In this document: one piece after another, positions 47,051-54,431 of the stretch
How the letters are laid out: each line of letters opens with the position of its first letter
Numbering within the stretch: the stretch's first letter is position 1
NCBI GenBank assembly: GCA_900540205.1
Contig: UQER01000007.1
Coordinates: 41,739-105,738 of the forward strand
Reading direction: 5' to 3'
DNA length: 64,000 nt
Origin: an uncultured Porphyromonadaceae bacterium
Lineage (GTDB): Bacteria; Bacteroidota; Bacteroidia; Bacteroidales; Muribaculaceae
The notes under the pieces: model-generated
What the model was told of the DNA's origin: nothing
The model's database searches: none
What the model saw: only the letters and a program-made list of their open reading frames with translations
Translations under genes and position numbers: made by a program

Positions 47051-47863
47051 ATGGACGAACTTGAACTGAAACCTGGCGAAGAGTCGGTTGTGACCGATGC
47101 CGTTCCCACCGGTACACCTGAAAAGATGGTGCTTCGTACGGAAAATCTTGTGAAAAAATATCGCCAGCGCACCGTGGTCAATCATGTGTCTATCGATGTG
47201 ACACAGGGTGAGATTGTGGGATTGCTTGGCCCTAACGGAGCCGGCAAGACCACAACGTTCTACATGACCACAGGCCTGATTGTACCCAACGAAGGTCAGA
47301 TATATCTGAATGACATGAACATAACAAAGTTTCCTGTCTACCGGCGTGCCCAGCATGGTATCGGTTATCTGGCACAGGAGGCTTCAGTGTTCAGGAAAAT
47401 GACTGTGGAGAACAATATCCGCTCCATTCTCGAGATGACCCCTATGAGCAAAGAGGAACAGCGCGACAAGCTTGAAAGCCTTATCGCCGAGTTCCGACTG
47501 CAGAAGGTGCGCAAGAACCTCGGTGACCAGCTTTCAGGCGGCGAACGCCGACGCACGGAGATTGCCCGTTGTCTTGCCATCAATCCGAAATTCATAATGC
47601 TTGACGAGCCGTTTGCCGGTGTCGACCCTATTGCGGTAGAGGATATTCAGGAGGTGGTGTATAAACTCAAATCAAAAAATATCGGCATCCTGATCACCGA
47701 CCATAACGCGCAGGAGACATTGCGTATCACCGACCGTGCCTATCTGTTGTTCGAAGGAAAAATCCTCTTTCAAGGTACTTCCGAAGAGTTGGCCTCTAAT
47801 CCGGTTGTTCGGGAGAAATATCTCGGCCGTAACTTCATATTCCACCGCAAGGAGTTCAAATAA
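47051..47863 (+). CDS. lptB: LPS export ABC transporter ATPase LptB
   Basis: LptB powers extraction of lipopolysaccharide from the inner membrane through LptFG. The 270-residue protein has Walker [15 protein letters not shown]-loop [17 protein letters not shown], signature [13 protein letters not shown], Walker [16 protein letters not shown] and [10 protein letters not shown], all close to E. coli LptB. A 25-residue acidic N-terminal extension precedes the core at [12 protein letters not shown], so a later start is possible. It follows udk by 19 nt and ends at a long palindromic terminator. Confidence 0.95.
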   Translation: MDELELKPGEESVVTDAVPTGTPEKMVLRTENLVKKYRQRTVVNHVSIDVTQGEIVGLLGPNGAGKTTTFYMTTGLIVPNEGQIYLNDMNITKFPVYRRAQHGIGYLAQEASVFRKMTVENNIRSILEMTPMSKEEQRDKLESLIAEFRLQKVRKNLGDQLSGGERRRTEIARCLAINPKFIMLDEPFAGVDPIAVEDIQEVVYKLKSKNIGILITDHNAQETLRITDRAYLLFEGKILFQGTSEELASNPVVREKYLGRNFIFHRKEFK

Positions 47864-47875
47864 CACCCCGACTTT

Positions 47876-47932
47876 GAGTTATAACGGCGCGGGCCGGATG
47901 GACATTCCATCCGGGCCGCACCGTTATAGCTC
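47876..47932. terminator. Long near-perfect palindrome between convergent genes
   Basis: Arms of 27 nt at 47876-47902 and 47906-47932 are complementary apart from one G-T wobble and two mismatches, with a 3-nt loop. It sits between convergent lptB and the CPBP gene and can act as a bidirectional terminator, but it lacks T runs. Its ATAACGGCGCGG segment nearly repeats in the palindrome at 24485-24515, so it may be a dispersed element. Confidence 0.6.
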
Positions 47933-47946
47933 AAATGGGGAAAGCC

Positions 47947-48816
47947 CTATTGCTTGCAGCTGCGGTATGTGAGACGCAGACACAATGCTGTGAGAATTAA
48001 GCTTATCACAATCATTATCCAGGCAGAGGGGGTGCTGAAATCTGTGCCGACGGCATCAAGATTAAAGCTGTCTGGATTGTTGGCCATCCTCCATGAATCG
48101 ATTACCACAATAGAATTGTTGGCTACGTGTACAAGCATAGGCACCCATATTGATCCGCTCCATAGCATAAGATAGCCGAAATAGGCCCCCAGCAGCATGC
48201 GTGGCACGAACCCGAACATCTGGAAATGAAACAGGCTGAACACCACAGCCACTATCCATACGCCGACATGTTGGTTTATATTGGTGTAAAGCAATGTCCG
48301 CTGGAATGCGCCTCTGAAGAACAGCTCCTCGCTGAATCCGGCAAGCACTCCCACAATAAGCACCGACACAATCAGTGATGCAACAGAACTTCCTTTCATC
48401 AGGCTTTCGGTTACGGTGCGCGCATTCTCTTCCAGTTGCCGCATGGTGTCCTCTATGCCGCGCATGCTTTCGGGCAGATGCAGGTTCTGATTCCATTCCA
48501 CCACGGCGTTAAGTGCTGGTACTGCACAAATCAAGGTTACCAGGGCCAAGGCAAATGTGGCCGGACGCGCGAGGGTGTCCAGGCCGAGAAACCGTGCCGG
48601 CAGACGGGTGGCGGCAAGTGCTACAATTATGGCCGGGAGGATGAACACCAGAACATCCTGGATAACCATGGTGATTTTGATTGCTGCTTCCGGTTTTATG
48701 GAGGTCCGTGCGAGCAGTCCTGACATTATGGGCGTAAGAATCAGGAAAAATGCAAACAGTGAAAAGAGCAGCACCATTGCGATGGCTGGACTGGATAGCT
48801 TGAATTGTTGTTTCAT
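47947..48816 (-). CDS. CPBP-family intramembrane metalloprotease
   Basis: The 289-residue protein has about eight membrane segments and the ABI/CPBP motifs: SEELFFRGAFQ (EExxxR, catalytic Glu pair and Arg), VFSLFHFQMFGFVPR (FxxxH) and a later HVANNSIVV (HxxxN/B). The family cleaves substrates in the membrane; targets are unknown here. It starts 71 nt after trmN6 on the same strand. Confidence 0.9.
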   Translation of the reverse strand: MKQQFKLSSPAIAMVLLFSLFAFFLILTPIMSGLLARTSIKPEAAIKITMVIQDVLVFILPAIIVALAATRLPARFLGLDTLARPATFALALVTLICAVPALNAVVEWNQNLHLPESMRGIEDTMRQLEENARTVTESLMKGSSVASLIVSVLIVGVLAGFSEELFFRGAFQRTLLYTNINQHVGVWIVAVVFSLFHFQMFGFVPRMLLGAYFGYLMLWSGSIWVPMLVHVANNSIVVIDSWRMANNPDSFNLDAVGTDFSTPSAWIMIVISLILTALCLRLTYRSCKQ

Positions 48817-48887
48817 TTATATGTTCTGAAAATTGTTATCATGTAAAATGATGCGACAAGCGAAAAATGATGCGATACGTATCCCTG

Positions 48888-49643
48888 TCAAAGTCTGATG
48901 TAAAATGGAGATACAAGCCGGACATAATCGGACGTCTTGTTTCCGTCAGCATCCGAGATGCATAATGTGGATCTTTCAACCGGGGCAGGGTGTTGTGCCT
49001 TTATGAAATCTATTAGCACCCTGCGCGCCGGTTTGGATGCAACGGTGTGCACCTCGCAGATGCGGACGGCATGCAAATGGTGTATTGAGGCAGCGAATTC
49101 CGCACGTTGGCGTTGTTCCGCAGGAATCACTATGGACAGGATTCCACCCGGGCGGAGCAGACGTGCGGCTCCTGAGGTGAGCGATTCGAGATTCAACGTA
49201 CCTTCATGGCGGGCGGCGAGCCTCTGCATGTCAGGTGCGTGTGCGCCGTTTGTGAAAAACGGCGGGTTGGATACCACTGCATCGAACCTTTCGGGAGAGG
49301 ATTGCATGGCAATACTATTGAAATCGGCATGCACCATTTGCAGATTCTCATGCCAAGGCGAACCGGCGAAATTATCCGCGCCCTCTTCTGCCGCATCCCT
49401 ATCGCATTCTACACCTACAATCGTAGCTTTCGGGAACCGCTGTGCCAGCATGAGGGCAATCAACCCGGTGCCTGAACCTACATCCATTATGCGCAACTCC
49501 TCGTCCGGCTGGCGGGAAATCGGTGTTCCGATGGCCCATGCGCCGAGCAGAACGCCGTCGGTTCCTATTTTCATGGCACTGCGGCAGTTCGACATTTCGA
49601 ACTGCTTGAAGCTGAAACGTGTCTGGCGGTCGGGATTGCGCAT
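48888..49643 (-). CDS. trmN6: tRNA1(Val) adenine-37 N6-methyltransferase
   Basis: The 251-residue SAM-dependent enzyme starts with FSFKQFEMSNCRSAMKIGTDGVLLGAWA, the typical TrmN6/YfiC N terminus, then the SAM-binding IMDVGSGTGLIALMLAQRFP and the catalytic NPPF motif in DAVVSNPPFFTNG. It methylates A37 of tRNA-Val(cmo5UAC). It has a well-formed promoter just upstream and is followed by the CPBP gene. Confidence 0.93.
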   Translation of the reverse strand: MRNPDRQTRFSFKQFEMSNCRSAMKIGTDGVLLGAWAIGTPISRQPDEELRIMDVGSGTGLIALMLAQRFPKATIVGVECDRDAAEEGADNFAGSPWHENLQMVHADFNSIAMQSSPERFDAVVSNPPFFTNGAHAPDMQRLAARHEGTLNLESLTSGAARLLRPGGILSIVIPAEQRQRAEFAASIHHLHAVRICEVHTVASKPARRVLIDFIKAQHPAPVERSTLCISDADGNKTSDYVRLVSPFYIRL

Positions 49644-49665
49644 TAGTCAGTTTATAATATTGATG

Positions 49666-49696
49666 CAAAATTAATAAACTTTAGGCACATGTCAAA
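49666..49696 (-). promoter_or_regulatory. Predicted promoter of trmN6
   Basis: On the minus strand, TTTG at 49693-49696 and TAATTTTG at 49666-49673 are 19 bp apart, a full match to the -33/-7 pattern. The leader is about 16 nt. Confidence 0.7.
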
Positions 49697-49723
49697 TCGG
49701 CTTTGATGTAATGGATGCTGTCC

Positions 49724-49745
49724 GGGGCAAACCCGTTGCCCCTAC
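49724..49745 (-). repeat. REP-like GTAG palindrome, copy 3
   Basis: On the minus strand it reads GTAG, with GGGGCAA pairing with TTGCCCC around a 5-nt loop (CGGGT). Same head as the copies at 18005 and 41287. Confidence 0.55.
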
Positions 49746-49747
49746 GA

Positions 49748-49779
49748 TTTGTTTTTCTGAAAGAGATATGTTAATTTTA
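49748..49779 (+). promoter_or_regulatory. Possible promoter of engB
   Basis: TTTG at 49748-49751 and TAATTTTA at 49772-49779 are 20 bp apart; the last base of the -7 deviates from consensus. Confidence 0.4.
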
Positions 49780-49833
49780 CATTTAATTATCAAAATCAGC
49801 GTCCGGTCGGAAGGATGCAAAACACTCTGAAAA

Positions 49834-50445
49834 ATGATTGTAAACAGCGCACGTTTTGTCATAAGTAATACTGATTATAAAAAATGTCCGGATGAAAAGC
49901 GCCATGAATTCGCTTTTATCGGAAGGTCTAATGTGGGGAAATCTTCACTCATAAATATGCTGACCGGCAACAAAAGTTTGGCCCAGACATCTTCTACTCC
50001 GGGCAAGACTTTGCTTATCAATCATTTTCTGATAAATGATGAATGGTATCTGGTGGATTTGCCTGGCTATGGATTCGCACAGCGAAGCAAGGAGGGACGT
50101 GCCGAAATCAAGCGTATCATTCAGAGTTACATACTTAATCGTCCCCAGATGACGTGTCTGTTTCTGCTTATCGACGGCAGACACAAACCGCAGCGCAACG
50201 ATCTGGAATTCATGCAGTGGCTTGGTGAGAATTGCGTGCCGTTCTGCATAGTGTTCACAAAGCTGGATAAATTGTCGTCCTCTGCCGCCAAAGCGGCTAC
50301 TGCGGCATATTGTGCGCAGCTGCTGGATACATGGGAAGAATTGCCTCCGGTGTTCCGCACCTCGAGCGTCGACCGCCGCGGACGTCAGGAATTGCTTGAC
50401 TACATCGAGCAGTTGTGCAAGCTTCCTCTTGAGGGGTGCGAGTGA
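49834..50445 (+). CDS. engB: Ribosome biogenesis GTPase EngB (YsxC/YihA)
   Basis: EngB is a GTPase needed for late assembly of the 50S subunit. The 203-residue protein has G1 [15 protein letters not shown]2 TSSTPGKT, G3 [13 protein letters not shown]4 FTKLDKLSS and G5-type [19 protein letters not shown]. The length is standard. The first codons ([19 protein letters not shown]) fit the family start. Confidence 0.97.
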   Translation: MIVNSARFVISNTDYKKCPDEKRHEFAFIGRSNVGKSSLINMLTGNKSLAQTSSTPGKTLLINHFLINDEWYLVDLPGYGFAQRSKEGRAEIKRIIQSYILNRPQMTCLFLLIDGRHKPQRNDLEFMQWLGENCVPFCIVFTKLDKLSSSAAKAATAAYCAQLLDTWEELPPVFRTSSVDRRGRQELLDYIEQLCKLPLEGCE

Positions 50446-50538
50446 ACCTATCAAGCTGACAAATCGTTCTAATTGCAAACCGAAGCATTGCTGTGTCGGA
50501 CTTTCTGATGCATGGATGCTATTCTAAAACTTACAATT

Positions 50539-50706
50539 ATGAACGATAAAAAAACATGCGCCTCAAAAGCGAAAAAGTCAACTTGCACGAAAACCGACAA
50601 GTATGAAGGGGTGAATATCGACCGCGCCGATAAGGATAAGGTAACGAGCAAACTCGTTGATCAGGAAACCCGGATGCTGAATAACAATCCAAGAAATTCT
50701 GACTGA
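50539..50706 (+). CDS. Small basic protein of unknown function
   Basis: The 55-residue reading frame starts MNDKKTCASKAKKSTCTKT, has a Lys-rich N-terminal third and a C-terminal part YEGVNIDRADKDKVTSKL ending in MLNNNPRNSD. No family is recognised. The composition is biased and strongly hydrophilic, and the frame sits in its own 430-bp gap between engB and pyrK, preceded by an A-rich ATG context. It is probably real but could be chance; conservation in related genomes would decide. Confidence 0.5.
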   Translation: MNDKKTCASKAKKSTCTKTDKYEGVNIDRADKDKVTSKLVDQETRMLNNNPRNSD

Positions 50707-50764
50707 TTCTGACAGCATAAAGTGCTTGTCAGAAGCCTTGTCTGAGCCGGGATGCCTGTTATGG

Positions 50765-50796
50765 TTTGACAAATCGGGAAATAATAGCTAAATTCG
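50765..50796 (+). promoter_or_regulatory. Probable promoter of pyrK
   Basis: TTTG at 50765-50768 and TAAATTCG at 50789-50796 (one mismatch) are 20 bp apart. The leader is about 75 nt. Confidence 0.5.
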
Positions 50797-50877
50797 TGGT
50801 GTGAAACATCGGGATGGTATTCCGTTGTTCTCCCAGTGGCTTCTCATAGCCTTAATTGAATAAACTATTATACGGAA

Positions 50878-51699
50878 ATGAAAACCGCCAGTCCCGACAC
50901 TATGCAGTCCCCAAAGGCTATTATCGATTTCAAGGTATTAGAAAACCGGAAGCTTACCGCCAGTTATTCATTGTTGAGGTTAACCCCGGTTGCCGATTCC
51001 GGTCAGTTTGATTTCAAGTCGATAATGCCCGGCCAGTTTGTGGAGGTTCAGGTATCCGACTCCCCTACCACTTTTTTGCGCCGCCCTATCTCGGTGCATT
51101 ATGTGGATGTCGCCGCCCGTGAATTGCAGCTGCTTGTACGTGTGGCCGGCGACGGCACCCGTCGTTTATGCGATATGGAGGCCGGCGGCGTCCTGAACAT
51201 CATGCTCTCACTGGGGCATGGCTTTTCGGTGGATTGTGAATGCGAGCGTCCGTTGCTGGTGGGTGGCGGCGTAGGTGTGGCACCCTTGCTCTACCTTGGC
51301 AAAAAGCTTGTTGATGCAGGCATTAAGCCTACATTCCTGCTCGCGGCAAAGACAAAGGAGGATTTGCTGATGGTTGACCGGTTCGCGCAATTTGGCAATG
51401 TGCTGCTGTCGACTGACGACGGGTCAGCGGGGCACCCGGGCCTTGTGACAGTGAATCCGGCCCTTTCCGATGGCGAGTTCGACATGATATACTGCTGCGG
51501 ACCCATGCCTATGATGAAAGGCGTGGCAGCTATCGCTCACAAGAGAGGCATTCCATGTGAGGTGTCTTTGGAGAACGTAATGGCATGCGGACTTGGAGCC
51601 TGCTTGTGCTGTGTGGAAGATACGGTGGACGCGGGCAACGTGTGTGTGTGCAAGGAGGGTCCGGTGTTTGATGTGAATCGTCTGCGTTGGTTTGAATGA
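50878..51699 (+). CDS. pyrK: Dihydroorotate dehydrogenase B, electron-transfer subunit
   Basis: PyrK carries FAD and a [2Fe-2S] cluster and passes electrons from dihydroorotate (via PyrD type 1B) to NAD. The 273-residue protein has the FAD-binding RRPISVHY motif, the NAD-binding LLVGGGVGVAPLLYLGKKL, and the C-terminal cluster motif MACGLGACLCCVEDT with a last Cys in VCVCKEGPVF. The catalytic pyrD gene, often the next gene, is not here; the next gene lies on the other strand with only 9 nt between stops. Confidence 0.94.
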   Translation: MKTASPDTMQSPKAIIDFKVLENRKLTASYSLLRLTPVADSGQFDFKSIMPGQFVEVQVSDSPTTFLRRPISVHYVDVAARELQLLVRVAGDGTRRLCDMEAGGVLNIMLSLGHGFSVDCECERPLLVGGGVGVAPLLYLGKKLVDAGIKPTFLLAAKTKEDLLMVDRFAQFGNVLLSTDDGSAGHPGLVTVNPALSDGEFDMIYCCGPMPMMKGVAAIAHKRGIPCEVSLENVMACGLGACLCCVEDTVDAGNVCVCKEGPVFDVNRLRWFE

Positions 51700-51708
51700 T
51701 TCAGACCG

Positions 51709-51948
51709 TCAGGAACGCCTGATTACAAGGCATTTTAATTCCTTTGAAATAATATCCATATTCACCGCAGCATCCATAAAAATGGTTGCTGCGGTTTCTC
51801 TTTCAAATGATGAGATTGTGATGAGGTTGTCCGGATGAAACTCCACAATCTGCATGTTCAGGATGATGCCATCACATACTATTTTGCGTATGAGATAACG
51901 TGTGCCCGGGGAATAGTCCGGCAGATGTGTCAGGATTTGTGATGACAT
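51709..51948 (-). CDS. Small protein of unknown function downstream of the DUF4296 gene
   Basis: The 79-residue protein starts MSSQILTHLPDYSPGTRYLIRKIV and has a C-terminal part ending KELKCLVIRRS; it looks soluble and mixed alpha/beta. No family is recognised. The start at 51948 is preceded by an AGG ribosome-binding-like sequence, 24 nt after the DUF4296 stop, so the gene is probably the last of the minus-strand run. A GTG five codons upstream is also open. Confidence 0.6.
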   Translation of the reverse strand: MSSQILTHLPDYSPGTRYLIRKIVCDGIILNMQIVEFHPDNLITISSFERETAATIFMDAAVNMDIISKELKCLVIRRS

Positions 51949-51971
51949 TTTACCTGTTTGCACTTGACGGC

Positions 51972-53069
51972 TTATTTTTTAGCAGGCTGAACCTTTGCCG
52001 GGGCTGGTTTGGCACTGCGTTGTTTCGCAGGCTGGTTTTTGCGTTGGCGTTCGCGGGCCTCCTGTCGTTGCTTGGCTGTGGGTTTATGCTGGGATGCATC
52101 CATACGGTGCTCGCTTTTCTTTCCGTCCCAGGTTACGCCGGGCAGCTGCACATCCTGAGCTGCAGGGCGGCGGCGATCGGTCGACATCGGACGCCGTGGT
52201 GTGACAGGTGCATTTGTATCAACTGTAGGTACGGATGTGGTGTCGGGCTCTTCTGCAGGTGCGGCAGATGTCCGGAATGTTTTGGGCCTGCCATAATAAT
52301 TGCTGACAAGATTCTTGCGCTGGCGGGTAAGTGATATACTGTCGACTTCGAATGCTACATTTTTCGAGGGGGAGAATGCCAGATAACCATACAGGCGCAA
52401 TGGTGTCATTGTAGAATCAACCTGTATCTGCATGATATTTGGCTGACGGGTAGATATCGGTTGGTCAATGTATCGTGTCACACCGTCGGCATAGTCTACC
52501 AGCAGGCGGCTTTCGATATCCCCAAGGCCATTCACCGGCTTGTAGCGAAGTGTGTAGATGTCACCGTTCTGCCAGGTGCTGTCGGGAACCAGCGAGAAGG
52601 TGATCACACGTGAGGGCATCTCCTCATGCACGATTACACGTTGAGGGCCGTTCCATACTGCCACAGAGTCGCCCGAGATGGCAATCTGTGCACTTGTGGC
52701 TGATGCGAAATCCTGCTGACGCTCTTTCAGAATCTCGATTGTACGGTCGTAAACTTTAATGTATTCCTCGATATGATTACCGTACCATACAAATGATGTG
52801 TCCACTGTTTCCGCCGTCACGCCATGCGCTTCGTAAATGCTTTGTTTCAGCATTTTGCGTGTGGAGTCATTCGGAAATTTCGAATAATTGAAATCAATCA
52901 CGGCCTCGCCGGTGTGTATGTCGGCCATAAGGCTCGCCATTTCTTCCTGTCCAAGAACGTACTCCGGCGTTTTTTTGCAAGCAGTGATTGTGAGGACCAG
53001 CAGCATTGCGGTCAGGATATTACGGGCACATGCCTTTTGGACGGATGTCGGCTTCTGGAACGGTGTCAT
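51972..53069 (-). CDS. DUF4296 domain lipoprotein with basic C-terminal tail
   Basis: The 365-residue protein has a lipoprotein signal (ILTAMLLVLTITACKK, lipid Cys at 31) and a DUF4296 domain starting at YVLGQEEMASLMADIHTGEAVI, a family of Bacteroidota of unknown function. The final 80 residues are a low-complexity tail rich in Lys, Arg, Ala, Pro and Gln (for example RQEARERQRKNQPAKQRSAK). Such a tail could bind nucleic acid or cell-wall polymer, but this is guesswork. It lies 44 nt after lspA, on the same strand. Confidence 0.85.
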   Translation of the reverse strand: MTPFQKPTSVQKACARNILTAMLLVLTITACKKTPEYVLGQEEMASLMADIHTGEAVIDFNYSKFPNDSTRKMLKQSIYEAHGVTAETVDTSFVWYGNHIEEYIKVYDRTIEILKERQQDFASATSAQIAISGDSVAVWNGPQRVIVHEEMPSRVITFSLVPDSTWQNGDIYTLRYKPVNGLGDIESRLLVDYADGVTRYIDQPISTRQPNIMQIQVDSTMTPLRLYGYLAFSPSKNVAFEVDSISLTRQRKNLVSNYYGRPKTFRTSAAPAEEPDTTSVPTVDTNAPVTPRRPMSTDRRRPAAQDVQLPGVTWDGKKSEHRMDASQHKPTAKQRQEARERQRKNQPAKQRSAKPAPAKVQPAKK

Positions 53070-53113
53070 ATCGTGAAATCAGCGCAAGGTGTGGTTCATG
53101 TCTCGGTTCGGCA

Positions 53114-53785
53114 TCAGGCTTCGTCGGTAGCGTCGGCCTTGGTTTGTGTGGACTTGCGCCACGGCACATCGGCAATCTGCTGGGAATAGAAAAGGATGAG
53201 GGCGATCATGCCCACGGAGATTGCGGAATCGGCAATGTTGAATACGGGGCGGAAAAACACAAAGTGTTCTCCCCCTACCCATGGCATCCATGTGGGCCAT
53301 GTCCATTCGCACAACGGGAAATAAAGCATGTCGACCACCAGGCCGTGCATCAGTGTGCCGTAGCCTCCGCTTTCAGGGAACAAAGTGGCCACTTCAGGAG
53401 GCAGCGGGTTGTTGAATATCAGACCGTAACACAGGCAGTCGATGATATTGCCTGCCGCGCCGGCCACCACGAGAGCCAGACACACCAGATAGCCCGTTTT
53501 GGCTTCGTGCCGGGCATAGATGCGCCATATATAAAAACTGATGAATGCCACAGCGGCGATGCGGAAGAGCGTGAGCAACAGTTTGCTCCCTATTTCCCAC
53601 CCGAATGCCATACCGTTGTTCTGTACGAATACAAGCTCGAACCATGAAAATATAGGATAGCTTTCACCGAGATAAAAATGGGTCTTGACCCAGATTTTCA
53701 GGCACTGGTCGGCAATGAGAATGACGGCTATTATCAAAAGTGTCAGCAGGCCGCGGTGCCTGAGAATCCGTGATGATTTCAGCAT
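53114..53785 (-). CDS. lspA: Lipoprotein signal peptidase (signal peptidase II)
   Basis: LspA cleaves lipoprotein signal peptides after lipid attachment. The 223-residue membrane protein has four membrane segments and both catalytic Asp residues, in AGAAGNIIDCL and FNIADSAISVG. Compared with the usual 160 residues it has an insert between them, typical of Bacteroidota LspA. I chose ATG 53785 (MLKSSRILRHRG); a longer frame would overlap the DksA-like gene. It precedes the DUF4296 lipoprotein gene. Confidence 0.95.
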   Translation of the reverse strand: MLKSSRILRHRGLLTLLIIAVILIADQCLKIWVKTHFYLGESYPIFSWFELVFVQNNGMAFGWEIGSKLLLTLFRIAAVAFISFYIWRIYARHEAKTGYLVCLALVVAGAAGNIIDCLCYGLIFNNPLPPEVATLFPESGGYGTLMHGLVVDMLYFPLCEWTWPTWMPWVGGEHFVFFRPVFNIADSAISVGMIALILFYSQQIADVPWRKSTQTKADATDEA

Positions 53786-53880
53786 GTCGGGAGTATTGTG
53801 GGATAATGTCGGTAATTTCAGGGGCAAAATGTACGCATATGTGGGTCTGCGCCGGTTTTGGTTGACCGGCGCGACTATAA

Positions 53881-54252
53881 TCATTTCTGTTTGGAGTCGA
53901 CGTTCAGAGTGGCATGAGGCACAACACGCAGACGTTCCTTCGGAATCAGTTTGCCCGTGATGCGGTCAATGCCGTATGTCTTGTTCTCGATTCGCACCAG
54001 AGCAGCCTGAAGGTGCTTGATAAACTGGGCCTGACGCTGGGCCAGTCTTACAGCCTCTTCTTTTGAGAGAGTTGAGGCACCCTCTTCGAGAACTTTGAAG
54101 GTGGGCGAGGTATCGGCTGTTCCGTTACCATCGGTGTTCATCACTTCGGCGCGGAGCTTTTCGTATTCGTTGCGTGCTTTTTCGAGTTTCTGAAGAATCA
54201 GGATTTTGAATTCCTCCAGTTCCTCGTCTGAGTAGCGGTTCTTTTCGTTCAT
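53881..54252 (-). CDS. TraR/DksA-family protein without zinc-finger cysteines
   Basis: The 123-residue protein has the DksA plan: an N-terminal coiled coil (DEELEEFKILILQKLEKARNEYEKLRAEV) and a C-terminal globular part ENKTYGIDRITGKLIPKERLRVVPHATL that matches the DksA zinc-finger region. Canonical members read YGxCxxxG there; here the Cys is Asp, and no Cys occurs anywhere in the protein. It may still bind RNA polymerase, but no zinc would be held. The lspA start lies 95 nt downstream. Confidence 0.85.
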   Translation of the reverse strand: MNEKNRYSDEELEEFKILILQKLEKARNEYEKLRAEVMNTDGNGTADTSPTFKVLEEGASTLSKEEAVRLAQRQAQFIKHLQAALVRIENKTYGIDRITGKLIPKERLRVVPHATLNVDSKQK

Positions 54253-54386
54253 GGGAATAGAATCATTAATGTGTGAATTATCAGTAGTTGCATGTCTCGG
54301 ACACTGGACAACATGTATGTGTCATGATCCGGCAATGTTCATGCTTTTACATGATAACAAACAAGAAGGTGAAAAATATTAATGAA

Positions 54387-54417
54387 AGAACGGGCTGAAA
54401 TGTCTACAGCCCGTTCT
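54387..54417 (-). terminator. Terminator of ileS
   Basis: AGAACGGGCTG at 54387-54397 pairs perfectly with CAGCCCGTTCT at 54407-54417 around a 9-nt loop. On the minus strand TTTCATTAATATTTTTC follows. Confidence 0.8.
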
Positions 54418-54431
54418 GTGTATCATAACTG

